A model generated the notes under the pieces. It was not told the origin of the DNA and searched no databases. It saw nothing but the letters and a program-made list of their open reading frames with translations. Source: Ignavibacteriota bacterium (GTDB lineage Bacteria > Bacteroidota > Ignavibacteria > Ignavibacteriales > Melioribacteraceae). From it: a stretch of 64,000 bases of DNA. Shown piece after piece: positions 43,960 to 51,921 of this stretch (positions are counted from its first letter, which is position 1; every line of letters starts with the position of its first letter). Location: NCBI GenBank assembly GCA_016716225.1, contig JADJWT010000001.1, forward strand, positions 3,606,501 through 3,670,500, given 5' to 3'. A program made the translations under genes and the position numbers.

Positions 43960-44559
43960 TTGAAAAAGTTTCTTAAAATAATTAGTCCGATAATTTTAAT
44001 TATCGGACTTTATTTTTTATTCAAATCTGATGAAATAAAACAACCTCCCGGAATTTTAGCTCCAAATCCTCCAATTCAAAAAAACTTATCTCAAAAAGAA
44101 ATATGGCTTTACAATGATTATGTTTTAACATCAATAGCAGAGTTTGAAATAACTTGCAAGGTTTTGCAGCTAAAAAATTATAATAATGATAAAATGAGTA
44201 ACTTCTCCCCGATTGATATTGCTGTTGGCTGGGGAAAAATGTCTGATCAAAATATTGTTGATAAGTTAGATATTAAACAACAACACAGATGGTATGTTTG
44301 GCGAACAAAACAATTCCCTATTCCAAGAAAAGAAATTGAAATCAGCAGTTCAAATATTCATATAATTCCCGTAAATGATGAAGTTGAGGATCAAATTGAA
44401 GAATTTAAAATTGGGAATATAATTTTGCTTAAAGGATTTCTTGTAAACGTTAAAGACAAAGATTCAAATTTTACCTGGAAAACTTCTTTAAAAAGAAACG
44501 ATACCGGAAACGGAGCTTGTGAAATTCTTTGGGTAACTGAATCTGAAATACTCAAATAA
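43960..44559 (+). CDS. Membrane-anchored conserved protein of unknown function
   Basis: The start is TTG one base after the FKBP stop; no in-frame ATG gives a comparable protein. The 199-residue product has one N-terminal hydrophobic anchor (about 4-22) followed by a proline-rich linker (PPGILAPNPPIQ) and a globular domain with IDIAVGWGKMSD, HRWYVWRTKQFPIP and SNIHIIPVNDEV. Similar WGxMSD/NxHxIPA proteins are, to my recollection, found as hypotheticals in many bacteria. No function can be given. The anchor is encoded across a terminator-like hairpin (43984-44015). Confidence 0.75.
   Translation: MKKFLKIISPIILIIGLYFLFKSDEIKQPPGILAPNPPIQKNLSQKEIWLYNDYVLTSIAEFEITCKVLQLKNYNNDKMSNFSPIDIAVGWGKMSDQNIVDKLDIKQQHRWYVWRTKQFPIPRKEIEISSSNIHIIPVNDEVEDQIEEFKIGNIILLKGFLVNVKDKDSNFTWKTSLKRNDTGNGACEILWVTESEILK
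43984..44015 (+). terminator. Terminator-like hairpin inside the anchor-coding region
   Basis: Perfect 12-bp stem AGTCCGATAATT / AATTATCGGACT with a two-base loop, followed by TTATTTTTTATTC. It is 25 bases after the FKBP stop, the usual place for an intrinsic terminator, yet it lies within codons 9-18 of the following TTG-start gene. It could terminate most FKBP transcripts and attenuate the downstream gene. Confidence 0.75.
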
Positions 44560-44639
44560 ATTTTGTGAACATAATTTTTTTTTAATATATTCAAATTCAA
44601 CTCAAACATATTTCACAAATTATAATTAAAAGGATTGTT

Positions 44640-46268
44640 ATGAAAAGAACTAAACGTTTTTTTTATTCAATATTTGTTTTGATTATTTCCTCAAAAATAT
44701 TTTTTTCTCAAACAGATAAATTTAATAGAATTGATAGCATCCTAGTGCCGGAAATAGAAAACTGTGGATTTGGCGAAGTAATTGCCGGAGTTGATTTTGA
44801 TAGCGATGGTAAAGTTGAAATTTATGCTGTAAATAACATGAATGATATTGGCGGAAATGAATTAATTCCAAGAATTTATAAATATGAACATGACGGATCT
44901 CAATGGCAAATTGTTTGGGATGAAAACAGTCGCGATATTCTTCAGCAAAATAGCTGGGCTCCAACAACCCATGGCGATTGGGACAAAGATGGGAAACATG
45001 AAATTATTTGGGCGCCATCAAATAATTTTACAGAAGGAAATGAAAATCCGGTTAGAATTATGGTTTGGGAAGCAAACGGAAATGATAAATTAGGGAAACT
45101 TAATTTTGGATATGAAACTCCCAGCGCAAAATGGACGATTACAGACCAAGATAATTTTGAAGTTCGTCCGTTTAGATTTTTCCTTTTTGATATTGATGAA
45201 GACGGAAAGGAAGAATTGATTTTTGCCGATAGAGAAGTTAATTACAGATTTGGGATAATTTCAGTTTCAACGATTCCGGATAACGGAAATGGAAGCGAAG
45301 TTTGGGAAATGGAATTTTCTGGTTTGGGAACAACTTTAGCAGAAAGTACAATTTATGATATTGCAAAAATTGGAAAAACAATTTATTTATTTCATTCGGA
45401 TGGAAGTGTTACTCCAGTAAAATATGATAACGGAAATTATACAATTTTAGAAAATGTAAAAAATATAATCCCTGGCGGATCTTGGAAATCTTCAAATACA
45501 GTTGACTTAGATAATAACGGAAAAGAAGAAATTGTAATCGGCGGATGGCAGTTAGACAGCACAAATATTCAAAATAAAGTTTTATTAATTCAAGAAAATG
45601 AATCACAAGAATTAACAACAACCATAATTGCAAATTTTGGAAATTTAATTACAAATGATGGAAGAATTAATGGCGGACATGATGCGTTTGGAGATATTGA
45701 TAATGATGGAAATTTAGACTTTGTTTTCGGAACAAGAAGTGCAAATCCAGCAGTTTCAATTTTGCGTGTGGAATATCAAGGCGGTGAAATTTCCGATTCA
45801 AATAATTATCAAATTTCCGTAATTGATTCTCTTTATCCTACTGCAAATCCCGGAAGATATGATATTGTTTATTTAGCAAATTTAGATTCTGATCCCGATT
45901 TAGAAGTTCTCTACACAAATGGAAGTACTTGCGAACAATTTCCAATTGTTATTCTTGATTTGGAAAGAACCGGAGTTTCTGTTGAAGATGATAAAATTAT
46001 TAATAATTTTTACTTAGAGCAAAATTATCCGAATCCGTTTAATCCAACTACAAATATTTCTTTCAATCTTACTAAACAAAGTAATGTTGATTTAAGAATT
46101 TATAATACATTGGGAGAAGAAAGCGGAGTTGTATTAAATAAAACAACTTTAAATAGTGGTTTTCATAGTTTTAAGTTTGATGCATCTAAACTTGTTAGTG
46201 GTGTTTATATTTATACTTTAAAAACAGATTTCGGAAGTATTTCGAAAAAAATGATGATAATGAAATAA
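44640..46268 (+). CDS. FG-GAP/VCBS-repeat protein with type IX secretion sorting domain
   Basis: The 542-residue exported protein has a signal peptide ending FFSQ and repeated D-x-D-x-D-G calcium-type motifs: GVDFDSDGKVE, GDWDKDGKHEI, LFDIDEDGKEEL, TVDLDNNGKEEI, FGDIDNDGNLDF. The repeats form a probable beta-propeller of FG-GAP/VCBS type. The C-terminal 80 residues start YLEQNYPNPFNPTTNISFNL and end FGSISKKMMIMK, a T9SS type A sorting domain. It is thus likely moved to the surface by the Por system. Substrate or partner unknown. Confidence 0.9.
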   Translation: MKRTKRFFYSIFVLIISSKIFFSQTDKFNRIDSILVPEIENCGFGEVIAGVDFDSDGKVEIYAVNNMNDIGGNELIPRIYKYEHDGSQWQIVWDENSRDILQQNSWAPTTHGDWDKDGKHEIIWAPSNNFTEGNENPVRIMVWEANGNDKLGKLNFGYETPSAKWTITDQDNFEVRPFRFFLFDIDEDGKEELIFADREVNYRFGIISVSTIPDNGNGSEVWEMEFSGLGTTLAESTIYDIAKIGKTIYLFHSDGSVTPVKYDNGNYTILENVKNIIPGGSWKSSNTVDLDNNGKEEIVIGGWQLDSTNIQNKVLLIQENESQELTTTIIANFGNLITNDGRINGGHDAFGDIDNDGNLDFVFGTRSANPAVSILRVEYQGGEISDSNNYQISVIDSLYPTANPGRYDIVYLANLDSDPDLEVLYTNGSTCEQFPIVILDLERTGVSVEDDKIINNFYLEQNYPNPFNPTTNISFNLTKQSNVDLRIYNTLGEESGVVLNKTTLNSGFHSFKFDASKLVSGVYIYTLKTDFGSISKKMMIMK

Positions 46269-46292
46269 CAAATAAAAGTACTAATTTAGAAT

Positions 46293-47663
46293 ATGACAAA
46301 TCATTTTGATTTAATAGTAATTGGAAGCGGTCCCGGTGGCGAAGGTGCTGCAATGAAAGCAACTAAAGAAGGAAAAAAAGTTGCAATTTGTGATAAGTTT
46401 TCAAACATTGGCGGAAGCTGCACTCACAAAGGTACAATACCCAGTAAGGCTTTGCGACATGCAAGTCAAATAATTTCTGATACAGAATCACTTAAGGATA
46501 TTTCATACCAGATTATTTTGAAATCAACTGAAAAAGTTGTTAACCAACAATATGTTTTGAGAAAAAGTTTTTATGAAAGAAATCGTGTTGAAATTCTTGA
46601 TGGAACTGCAACTTTTATCGATGAACATACAATTCAAGTAATAAATGATTCAGGTTCGAAAAAGAAATATTCATCAGATTATTTTGTAATAGCAACTGGA
46701 TCGAGACCATATCATCCTCCGGATATTGATTTTTCGCATCCAAGAATTTTAGACAGCGATTCTATCTTAAATATTGAAGATAATCCGAGAAGCATTACTA
46801 TTTACGGTGCCGGTGTTGTTGGTTGTGAATATGCATCAATTTTTAGAGGATTGATGATAAAAGTAAATTTAATCAATACAAGAAATCAATTACTAACTTT
46901 TTTGGATGATGAAATAATTGATGCTCTCGCCTATCATTTAAGAGAAAACGGAGTTTTAATTCGCCACAATGAAGAATATGAAAAAGTTGAAGCCGATGAA
47001 AAAGGTGTAACTGTTTATTTAAAATCTAATAAACAAATTAGAACTGATTATTTATTGTGGGCGCAAGGAAGAACAGGAAACTCAGATTTAATTGGTTTGG
47101 AAAATATTGGAATTAAAGGAAATATTCGCGGTTCAATTGAAGTGAATGAAAATTTTCAAACAATTCATCCGCACATTTACGCAGTTGGAGATGTAATTGG
47201 TTACCCAAGTTTAGCAAGCGCTGCTTACGATCAAGGAAGATTTGCGGCAACACATTTGGTTTACGGATTTTGCGAACATAAGCTTGTAGAATTTATTCCA
47301 ACCGGAATTTATACAATACCGGAAATAAGTTCAGTTGGTTTAACAGAAAAGGAATTAACCGAGAAAAAAATTCCATACGAAGTCGGTCATTCGCTTTTTA
47401 AACATTTAGCAAGAGCGCAAATTACCGGAAGAACAACCGGCATGTTAAAACTTTTATTCCATAGAGAAACCTTGGAAATTCTTGGAGTTCATTGTTTTGG
47501 TTACGGCGCTGCAGAAATTGTACATATCGGACAAGCAATTTTAGCTCAAGAAGGAAAAGCAAATACTTTAATGTATTTTATAAATACGACTTTTAATTAT
47601 CCAACAATGGCAGAAGCTTATAGAGTTGCAGCATTAAATGGATTAAACAGAATCTCTAAATAA
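46293..47663 (+). CDS. sthA: Soluble pyridine nucleotide transhydrogenase
   Basis: The 456-residue flavoprotein has FAD site IGSGPGGEGAAMKATKEGK and motif GGSCTHKGTIPSKALRHAS. In this motif one active-site Cys is replaced by Thr, which separates SthA from disulfide reductases of the same fold. The NAD site is GAGVVGCEYASIFRGL, and there are TGNSDLIGL and a dimerisation domain with GIYTIPEISSVGLTEKEL. It moves hydride between NADPH and NAD+ and balances the pools. It ends 10 bases before the DUF1232 gene. Confidence 0.92.
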   Translation: MTNHFDLIVIGSGPGGEGAAMKATKEGKKVAICDKFSNIGGSCTHKGTIPSKALRHASQIISDTESLKDISYQIILKSTEKVVNQQYVLRKSFYERNRVEILDGTATFIDEHTIQVINDSGSKKKYSSDYFVIATGSRPYHPPDIDFSHPRILDSDSILNIEDNPRSITIYGAGVVGCEYASIFRGLMIKVNLINTRNQLLTFLDDEIIDALAYHLRENGVLIRHNEEYEKVEADEKGVTVYLKSNKQIRTDYLLWAQGRTGNSDLIGLENIGIKGNIRGSIEVNENFQTIHPHIYAVGDVIGYPSLASAAYDQGRFAATHLVYGFCEHKLVEFIPTGIYTIPEISSVGLTEKELTEKKIPYEVGHSLFKHLARAQITGRTTGMLKLLFHRETLEILGVHCFGYGAAEIVHIGQAILAQEGKANTLMYFINTTFNYPTMAEAYRVAALNGLNRISK

Positions 47664-47673
47664 ATTTTTATAA

Positions 47674-48111
47674 ATGGAAAAAGAACAAAAATATTATATT
47701 AAACTTCGCTCAAACATCACTAAGTGGTTGGATAAAAAAGCAAACATCAATCACAAGTTTAGAGAATTTATTATTCTTGCTCCGGATATTTTTTATTTAT
47801 TGATAAAACTTGTACAAGACTCCGAAGTTCCGCAAGGTAAAAAAGTAAAATTAGTTTCTGCAATTGCATATTTTATTTCACCAATTGATTTATTGCCTGA
47901 AATTTTTCTTGGACCAATCGGTTATATGGATGATATTGCAATTGCCGCATATATTTTGAATGAAATGATAAATTCTATTGATCCGCAAATTATAAAAAAA
48001 AATTGGGCTGGCGATTTAGATATTTTGATTGTGATAAAAAAAATTCTAATAAATGTTGATAATTTAATTGGCAAAGGAATTTGGGATAAATTAAAAGGTA
48101 AATTTAATTAA
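47674..48111 (+). CDS. YkvA / DUF1232 protein
   Basis: The 145-residue protein has the DUF1232 core KVKLVSAIAYFISPIDLLPE and LGPIGYMDDIAIAAYILNEM around one hydrophobic patch. Function is unknown. It lies 10 bases after sthA, probably co-transcribed, and its stop overlaps the convergent kinase gene by 8 bases. Confidence 0.85.
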   Translation: MEKEQKYYIKLRSNITKWLDKKANINHKFREFIILAPDIFYLLIKLVQDSEVPQGKKVKLVSAIAYFISPIDLLPEIFLGPIGYMDDIAIAAYILNEMINSIDPQIIKKNWAGDLDILIVIKKILINVDNLIGKGIWDKLKGKFN

Positions 48112-48853
48112 TCACTGGAATCTTAATTGTAAAAATTGTTCCTTTATGCAAAGTACTCTTTACTGATAAATCACCATTCATAATTTCTATAAATTTTTTA
48201 GATACGGATAATCCCAAACCTATTCCTTGATAAAGTCTATTCATACCTTCGCTAACTTGACGAAATGCTTCAAATATTAACGATAATTTTTCTTCGGCAA
48301 TTCCAATTCCAGTATCTTCAACATCAACAACATAGTTTTGCTTTTCATTATCTAATTTTAACGAAATTGAAATGTAACCTTTCTCGGTAAATTTTATTGC
48401 GTTATTTAATAGATTTGTCATCACTTTAGTAAACATTTTTTTATCAAGTTTACATTTTGCATTTTCAAAATTATAATTAAATTTTATTTGAAGTTCCTTA
48501 TCTTCTACAACGGGTTTGTACACATTTACAGTTTCTTTTAGTAAGTCGAAAAGGTTTTCTTCCTTTAATTCAACTTTTAATCTTTCAGATTCCACATCAG
48601 ATTGATCAAGAAGTAAATTCAGCGCTTCGGTAAGTCTGTTGCTGCTTTTAAGAATTATTTCTGCCATTTCTTTCAAATCGGGATCTTTCAATTCCTCATA
48701 AAGAATTCCGGCATAACCTAAAATTACTGTAATCGGCGTGCGCAATTCATGACTCATATTATCTAAAAATATTGTTTTGAGTCGTTTTGCTTCTTCCAAA
48801 ACAAGTAATTTATCTAAAGAATCATCTTGTATTTTATTTTCGCTATTTTTCAA
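48104..48853 (-). CDS. Short cytoplasmic histidine kinase
   Basis: The start is TTG at 48853; no ATG lies upstream in frame, and the next ATG falls inside HisKA. The 249-residue kinase has only a coiled lead, HisKA with His35 in NMSHELRTPI, and HATPase_c with N-box NNAIKFTEK, G1 VEDTGIGI and G2 QGIGLGLSVS. There is no sensor domain or membrane segment, so the input must come from a partner. No response regulator is adjacent. Divergent to the lipoprotein gene at 49026. Confidence 0.85.
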   Translation of the reverse strand: MKNSENKIQDDSLDKLLVLEEAKRLKTIFLDNMSHELRTPITVILGYAGILYEELKDPDLKEMAEIILKSSNRLTEALNLLLDQSDVESERLKVELKEENLFDLLKETVNVYKPVVEDKELQIKFNYNFENAKCKLDKKMFTKVMTNLLNNAIKFTEKGYISISLKLDNEKQNYVVDVEDTGIGIAEEKLSLIFEAFRQVSEGMNRLYQGIGLGLSVSKKFIEIMNGDLSVKSTLHKGTIFTIKIPVIN

Positions 48854-49025
48854 AATATCAAATTTTAATTCAGAAACCGTAATTATGCTTTATATTATCG
48901 TAAAAATTGAAAAACTATTAACACATTTTTAACTTTGTTTATTAATATAATACAATTAAATTTAACTGTTAATAAACTTTTAAATTTATTGAATTAAAAA
49001 TTTTTACTAACATTTTTGGAACATT

Positions 49026-49469
49026 ATGAAAAAATTCGGAATTCTAATTTTATTTGTTTTTCTTTTCGGCTGTTCACAAATTGTTTTGGAGCCGGTTGAT
49101 TTTTCTTGGCCAATTGAAAGCGTATTGGATGTTTCAGATGATGGAATTGTAAACGAAGCCAGATTCTCATTTTCTGCAAATGTAAAAGCTTTATTTTTTG
49201 AAGAATTTAATGATTCAACTTCTTATAAAAAAGAATCTGTTAGAATTATTAGGGATTCCAAAGGATATTATTTTATGATCGGATCCGGATTTAAAAATGT
49301 TTATGTATTTAATGCAAATAACGGAACTTTTTCACTTGAAAATAAAATTGAAGTTGCAGAATTTGGATTGGATCTTCCGGCATTTAATCAGCGAGTTCCT
49401 TATGTAGAATTGCTTGAAGGCGAAAAACATGTTGCTTATTTAACATCAGAAGGAAAAAAAGGAGAATGA
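49026..49469 (+). CDS. Unassigned lipoprotein
   Basis: The 147-residue protein has a lipoprotein signal ending FGCSQ (Cys16) and a beta-rich domain: RFSFSANVKALFFEEF, VRIIRDSKGYYFMIGSGFKN, VYVFNANNGTFSLENKIEVA. No known family is recognised. It overlaps the coiled-coil gene by 4 bases (ATGA), so the two are translated together. Confidence 0.78.
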   Translation: MKKFGILILFVFLFGCSQIVLEPVDFSWPIESVLDVSDDGIVNEARFSFSANVKALFFEEFNDSTSYKKESVRIIRDSKGYYFMIGSGFKNVYVFNANNGTFSLENKIEVAEFGLDLPAFNQRVPYVELLEGEKHVAYLTSEGKKGE

Positions 49470-50845
49470 AATTGGCTAAATATTTAGCTTTTTGCTTTTT
49501 TATAACTTTTGTAACAATAAATCTTTTTGGTCAATCTGATTTCAGAATTACTCAAGAATTTAAAAGTCGACAAAGATCTTTTGAAATTGCAATTGAATAC
49601 GCTAAAACTCCGGATGAATTAAATAAAATTCAAAAGGAAATTGAAGAATTTAAAAGTGAATTTAGAGGAAATAAAGAGCTTTTAAATAGAGCTTTGTATC
49701 CAAGCAATTTTGAATCATCTTTTACATCTTTGGACAAAAAAATTGAGTTTTCAAGAAAAAAAATTGATGAGATCACAAATTTAAACACACAAGTAACAAC
49801 ACTTCAGACAAATTATCAACAAGTTTCTGATGAGCTTGCAAAATTAACTGCGGAAATTAATGCTCTCAGAAATACAAATGTAAAATTAATGGCTGAATTA
49901 AGATCAATAAGATCTGGTTATGGAACATACAAAAATAAAATTGATTCTTTAAGCAAAGTAATTACTCAACTTAGACAAGGAATTGCTCAGCGCGATACTT
50001 TAATTAAAGAAATTATGGATAACATTTTCATGTCGGCTGAACACAAATTGGAAACCTTAAATGACGCAGAACTTAAAGGAATTAGAACAAAATTAACAAA
50101 TACAAGTTTAATTGATAATATTAGCAATCTCGCTTCTGATAATATCGATTTTCTTAATGCAAGTTTATTAACCGCTGATGATTTAAATGTTCTGCGAAGT
50201 GAATATAATCAGTTTGATGATAGATGGGAACATTTTGGACCAAAACTATTTGATATTTATGCTTCTGATACGGCAAATAAAGATAAATTGGTTCAAATTG
50301 ATTCGCTTATGGTAAATTGGAATAGAGCGTTAGATAAATCAATTTTTAGATCAATACACGAAGAATTCAAATCTAATAATATTAAAATTCCGGAATTCTT
50401 AAATGGAAAAGAATTTGAATCATACATAATTTCATATATTGATGAGAAAATAAAAAATGCAAGCAAACTTGGTGTGCAAGACGATAGTGAATTTATTTTC
50501 TTTTCAGAAAACGTATGGAATTCTTTAGTAAAAACTAAATGGGTTCCAATTTTGTTGAATAATAATCTTATAAAAAATGATCAAATAAATAATATTGATA
50601 AAAAAATTGCAGAATGGCGAAATACAATTGGAGGAACAAAATCATTATTTATTTATGGATTAATTGCGCTTCTTGCAGTAATTATATTAGTTAGTGTTTA
50701 TATCATTTTCAAAAAGAATAAAAAAGTTAAAGAATTATCAAATCTTACAAAAGTTGAACCCGCAAAAGAAACCACCGAAAAAACTATTCCTGAAATTTAT
50801 GATGGTTTAGATGATGAAATTAAGGATGATTTAGATAAGTCGTAA
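49466..50845 (+). CDS. Exported coiled-coil protein with C-terminal membrane anchor
   Basis: The 459-residue protein has a signal peptide (KYLAFCFFITFVTINLFGQ), then a helical region with coiled coil (about 105-160: QVTTLQTNYQQVSDELAKLT and EINALRNTNVKLMAELRSI). A helical domain follows to about 395, one membrane helix (about 398-419) and a charged tail with KEL/EDD runs. GGAG precedes the ATG. No family recognised. Topology suggests a periplasmic sensor or scaffold, with the lipoprotein as partner (inference). Confidence 0.78.
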   Translation: MKLAKYLAFCFFITFVTINLFGQSDFRITQEFKSRQRSFEIAIEYAKTPDELNKIQKEIEEFKSEFRGNKELLNRALYPSNFESSFTSLDKKIEFSRKKIDEITNLNTQVTTLQTNYQQVSDELAKLTAEINALRNTNVKLMAELRSIRSGYGTYKNKIDSLSKVITQLRQGIAQRDTLIKEIMDNIFMSAEHKLETLNDAELKGIRTKLTNTSLIDNISNLASDNIDFLNASLLTADDLNVLRSEYNQFDDRWEHFGPKLFDIYASDTANKDKLVQIDSLMVNWNRALDKSIFRSIHEEFKSNNIKIPEFLNGKEFESYIISYIDEKIKNASKLGVQDDSEFIFFSENVWNSLVKTKWVPILLNNNLIKNDQINNIDKKIAEWRNTIGGTKSLFIYGLIALLAVIILVSVYIIFKKNKKVKELSNLTKVEPAKETTEKTIPEIYDGLDDEIKDDLDKS

Positions 50846-50850
50846 AAATT

Positions 50851-50879
50851 TGTGGTCACATTTAACTACTGTGACCACA
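50851..50879. terminator. Hairpin between the coiled-coil gene and a convergent small gene
   Basis: A perfect 10-bp repeat TGTGGTCACA / TGTGACCACA with a 9-base loop. On the minus strand it is followed by AATTTTTAC, fitting termination of the small gene at 50903; on the plus strand no T run follows. It lies 5 bases after the coiled-coil stop. Confidence 0.7.
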
Positions 50880-50902
50880 TTCCCAATGTACAAACGCAAA
50901 CT

Positions 50903-51142
50903 TTATGATTGATAAACAATTTTTCGTATAGTATCAAATTGCAGATAAGGATATTCTTCGCGGAGATAATCTATTGCTTCACTAGCTCTAACTTTCAAAT
51001 CTCGCATATCCTTAAATCTTCTTTTTATAATATAATCTCTTACAGATTTCTCATCTATCAATCCCCTACTATTTAATAAATGGTAAGTTTCATCATTAAT
51101 TAGTTCGGGTATTGGATTTGCTTTAGAATTATATTCAAACAT
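50903..51142 (-). CDS. Small unassigned helical protein
   Basis: The 79-residue product begins at an ATG with a perfect GGAGG 5 bases upstream, so it is very likely translated. Sequence is helix-rich and charged: NDETYHLLNSRGLIDEKSV and FKDMRDLKVRASEAIDYLRE. There is no membrane segment or metal motif. I do not recognise the family. Confidence 0.75.
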   Translation of the reverse strand: MFEYNSKANPIPELINDETYHLLNSRGLIDEKSVRDYIIKRRFKDMRDLKVRASEAIDYLREEYPYLQFDTIRKIVYQS

Positions 51143-51209
51143 TTTACCTCCTAATTAGAATAGATTTAGAAATTCTGATAGATAAATAAACATTTCGGAT
51201 TGTGAATTC

Positions 51210-51233
51210 AACCGCACATTTATGCGGTTTTTT
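51210..51233 (+). terminator. Plus-strand hairpin with T run and no plus-strand gene before it
   Basis: AACCGCA / TGCGGTT stem (7 bp, 6-base loop) followed by TTTT. It looks like a plus-strand intrinsic terminator, but the nearest genes on both sides are on the minus strand. It may serve the minus-strand response-regulator transcript instead, or end an unrecognised RNA. Confidence 0.55.
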
Positions 51234-51281
51234 ATGAAGAACGATTAAGATGCAAAAATTTTTGCACTATTTATGTAGTTT

Positions 51282-51920
51282 TTAGATAACTCCTTTGCGG
51301 ATAGCTTTTGCAACTGCTTCCGATTGCGAATGTACATGAAGCTTTTTATAAATATTTCTTATATGATGTCTAACCGTATCAACACTAATAAAAAGTGAAT
51401 CTGCAATTTGCTGATAATTATCTCCTTCAGATAATTTTAAAAGAACTTCCTTTTCCCTATCAGAAAGTCCGTAATCTTCCGTAAATTTTGTTACTTGTGT
51501 ATTTTGCTGAAATACTGAAATTACTTGTCGAGCAATCATGCTGCTCATTGGTGAACCGCCTTCATAAACTTCTTTGATTGCATCTAATAATCTGCTTGGC
51601 GGCGTATTTTTAACTAAATAACCGCAAGCTCCGGCGCACAATGCTTCAAAAACAACTTTACTTTCTTTATAGATTGTTAGCATTAAAATATTTAAATCGG
51701 GCTTTATTTCTCGTGCTTTTTTTACTCCTTCAATTCCATTTATTCCCGGAAGTCCAATATCCATTAATGCAACATCAATTTCTAACTTTGGTAGTTCATT
51801 TAAAAAATTTTCACAATTACCAAATGAACCAACACATTTATATCCGTTTGTTCCGTTTATTAAAGCTGATAATCCATCTCTAATTATTACGTTATCTTCA
51901 ATTATTGCCACATTTATCAT
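51282..51920 (-). CDS. NarL/FixJ-family response regulator
   Basis: The frame starts at 51947, but the ATG at 51920 begins the receiver directly (MINVAIIEDNVIIRDG) and starts 1 base after the kinase stop. The 212-residue protein has a receiver with acid pair Glu8/Asp9 and phospho-acceptor Asp54 in LMDIGLPG, and a LuxR-type helix-turn-helix at the C-terminus (LSDREKEVLLKLSEGDNYQQ, VDTVRHHIRNIYKKLHVHSQ). It is the partner of the propeller sensor kinase just upstream on the same strand. Confidence 0.95.
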   Translation of the reverse strand: MINVAIIEDNVIIRDGLSALINGTNGYKCVGSFGNCENFLNELPKLEIDVALMDIGLPGINGIEGVKKAREIKPDLNILMLTIYKESKVVFEALCAGACGYLVKNTPPSRLLDAIKEVYEGGSPMSSMIARQVISVFQQNTQVTKFTEDYGLSDREKEVLLKLSEGDNYQQIADSLFISVDTVRHHIRNIYKKLHVHSQSEAVAKAIRKGVI

Positions 51921-51921
51921 T

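Noticed and set aside
49466..50845. Coiled-coil protein as an MCP chemoreceptor
   Set aside because: The C-terminal membrane helix and lack of the conserved MCP hairpin tip argue against it.
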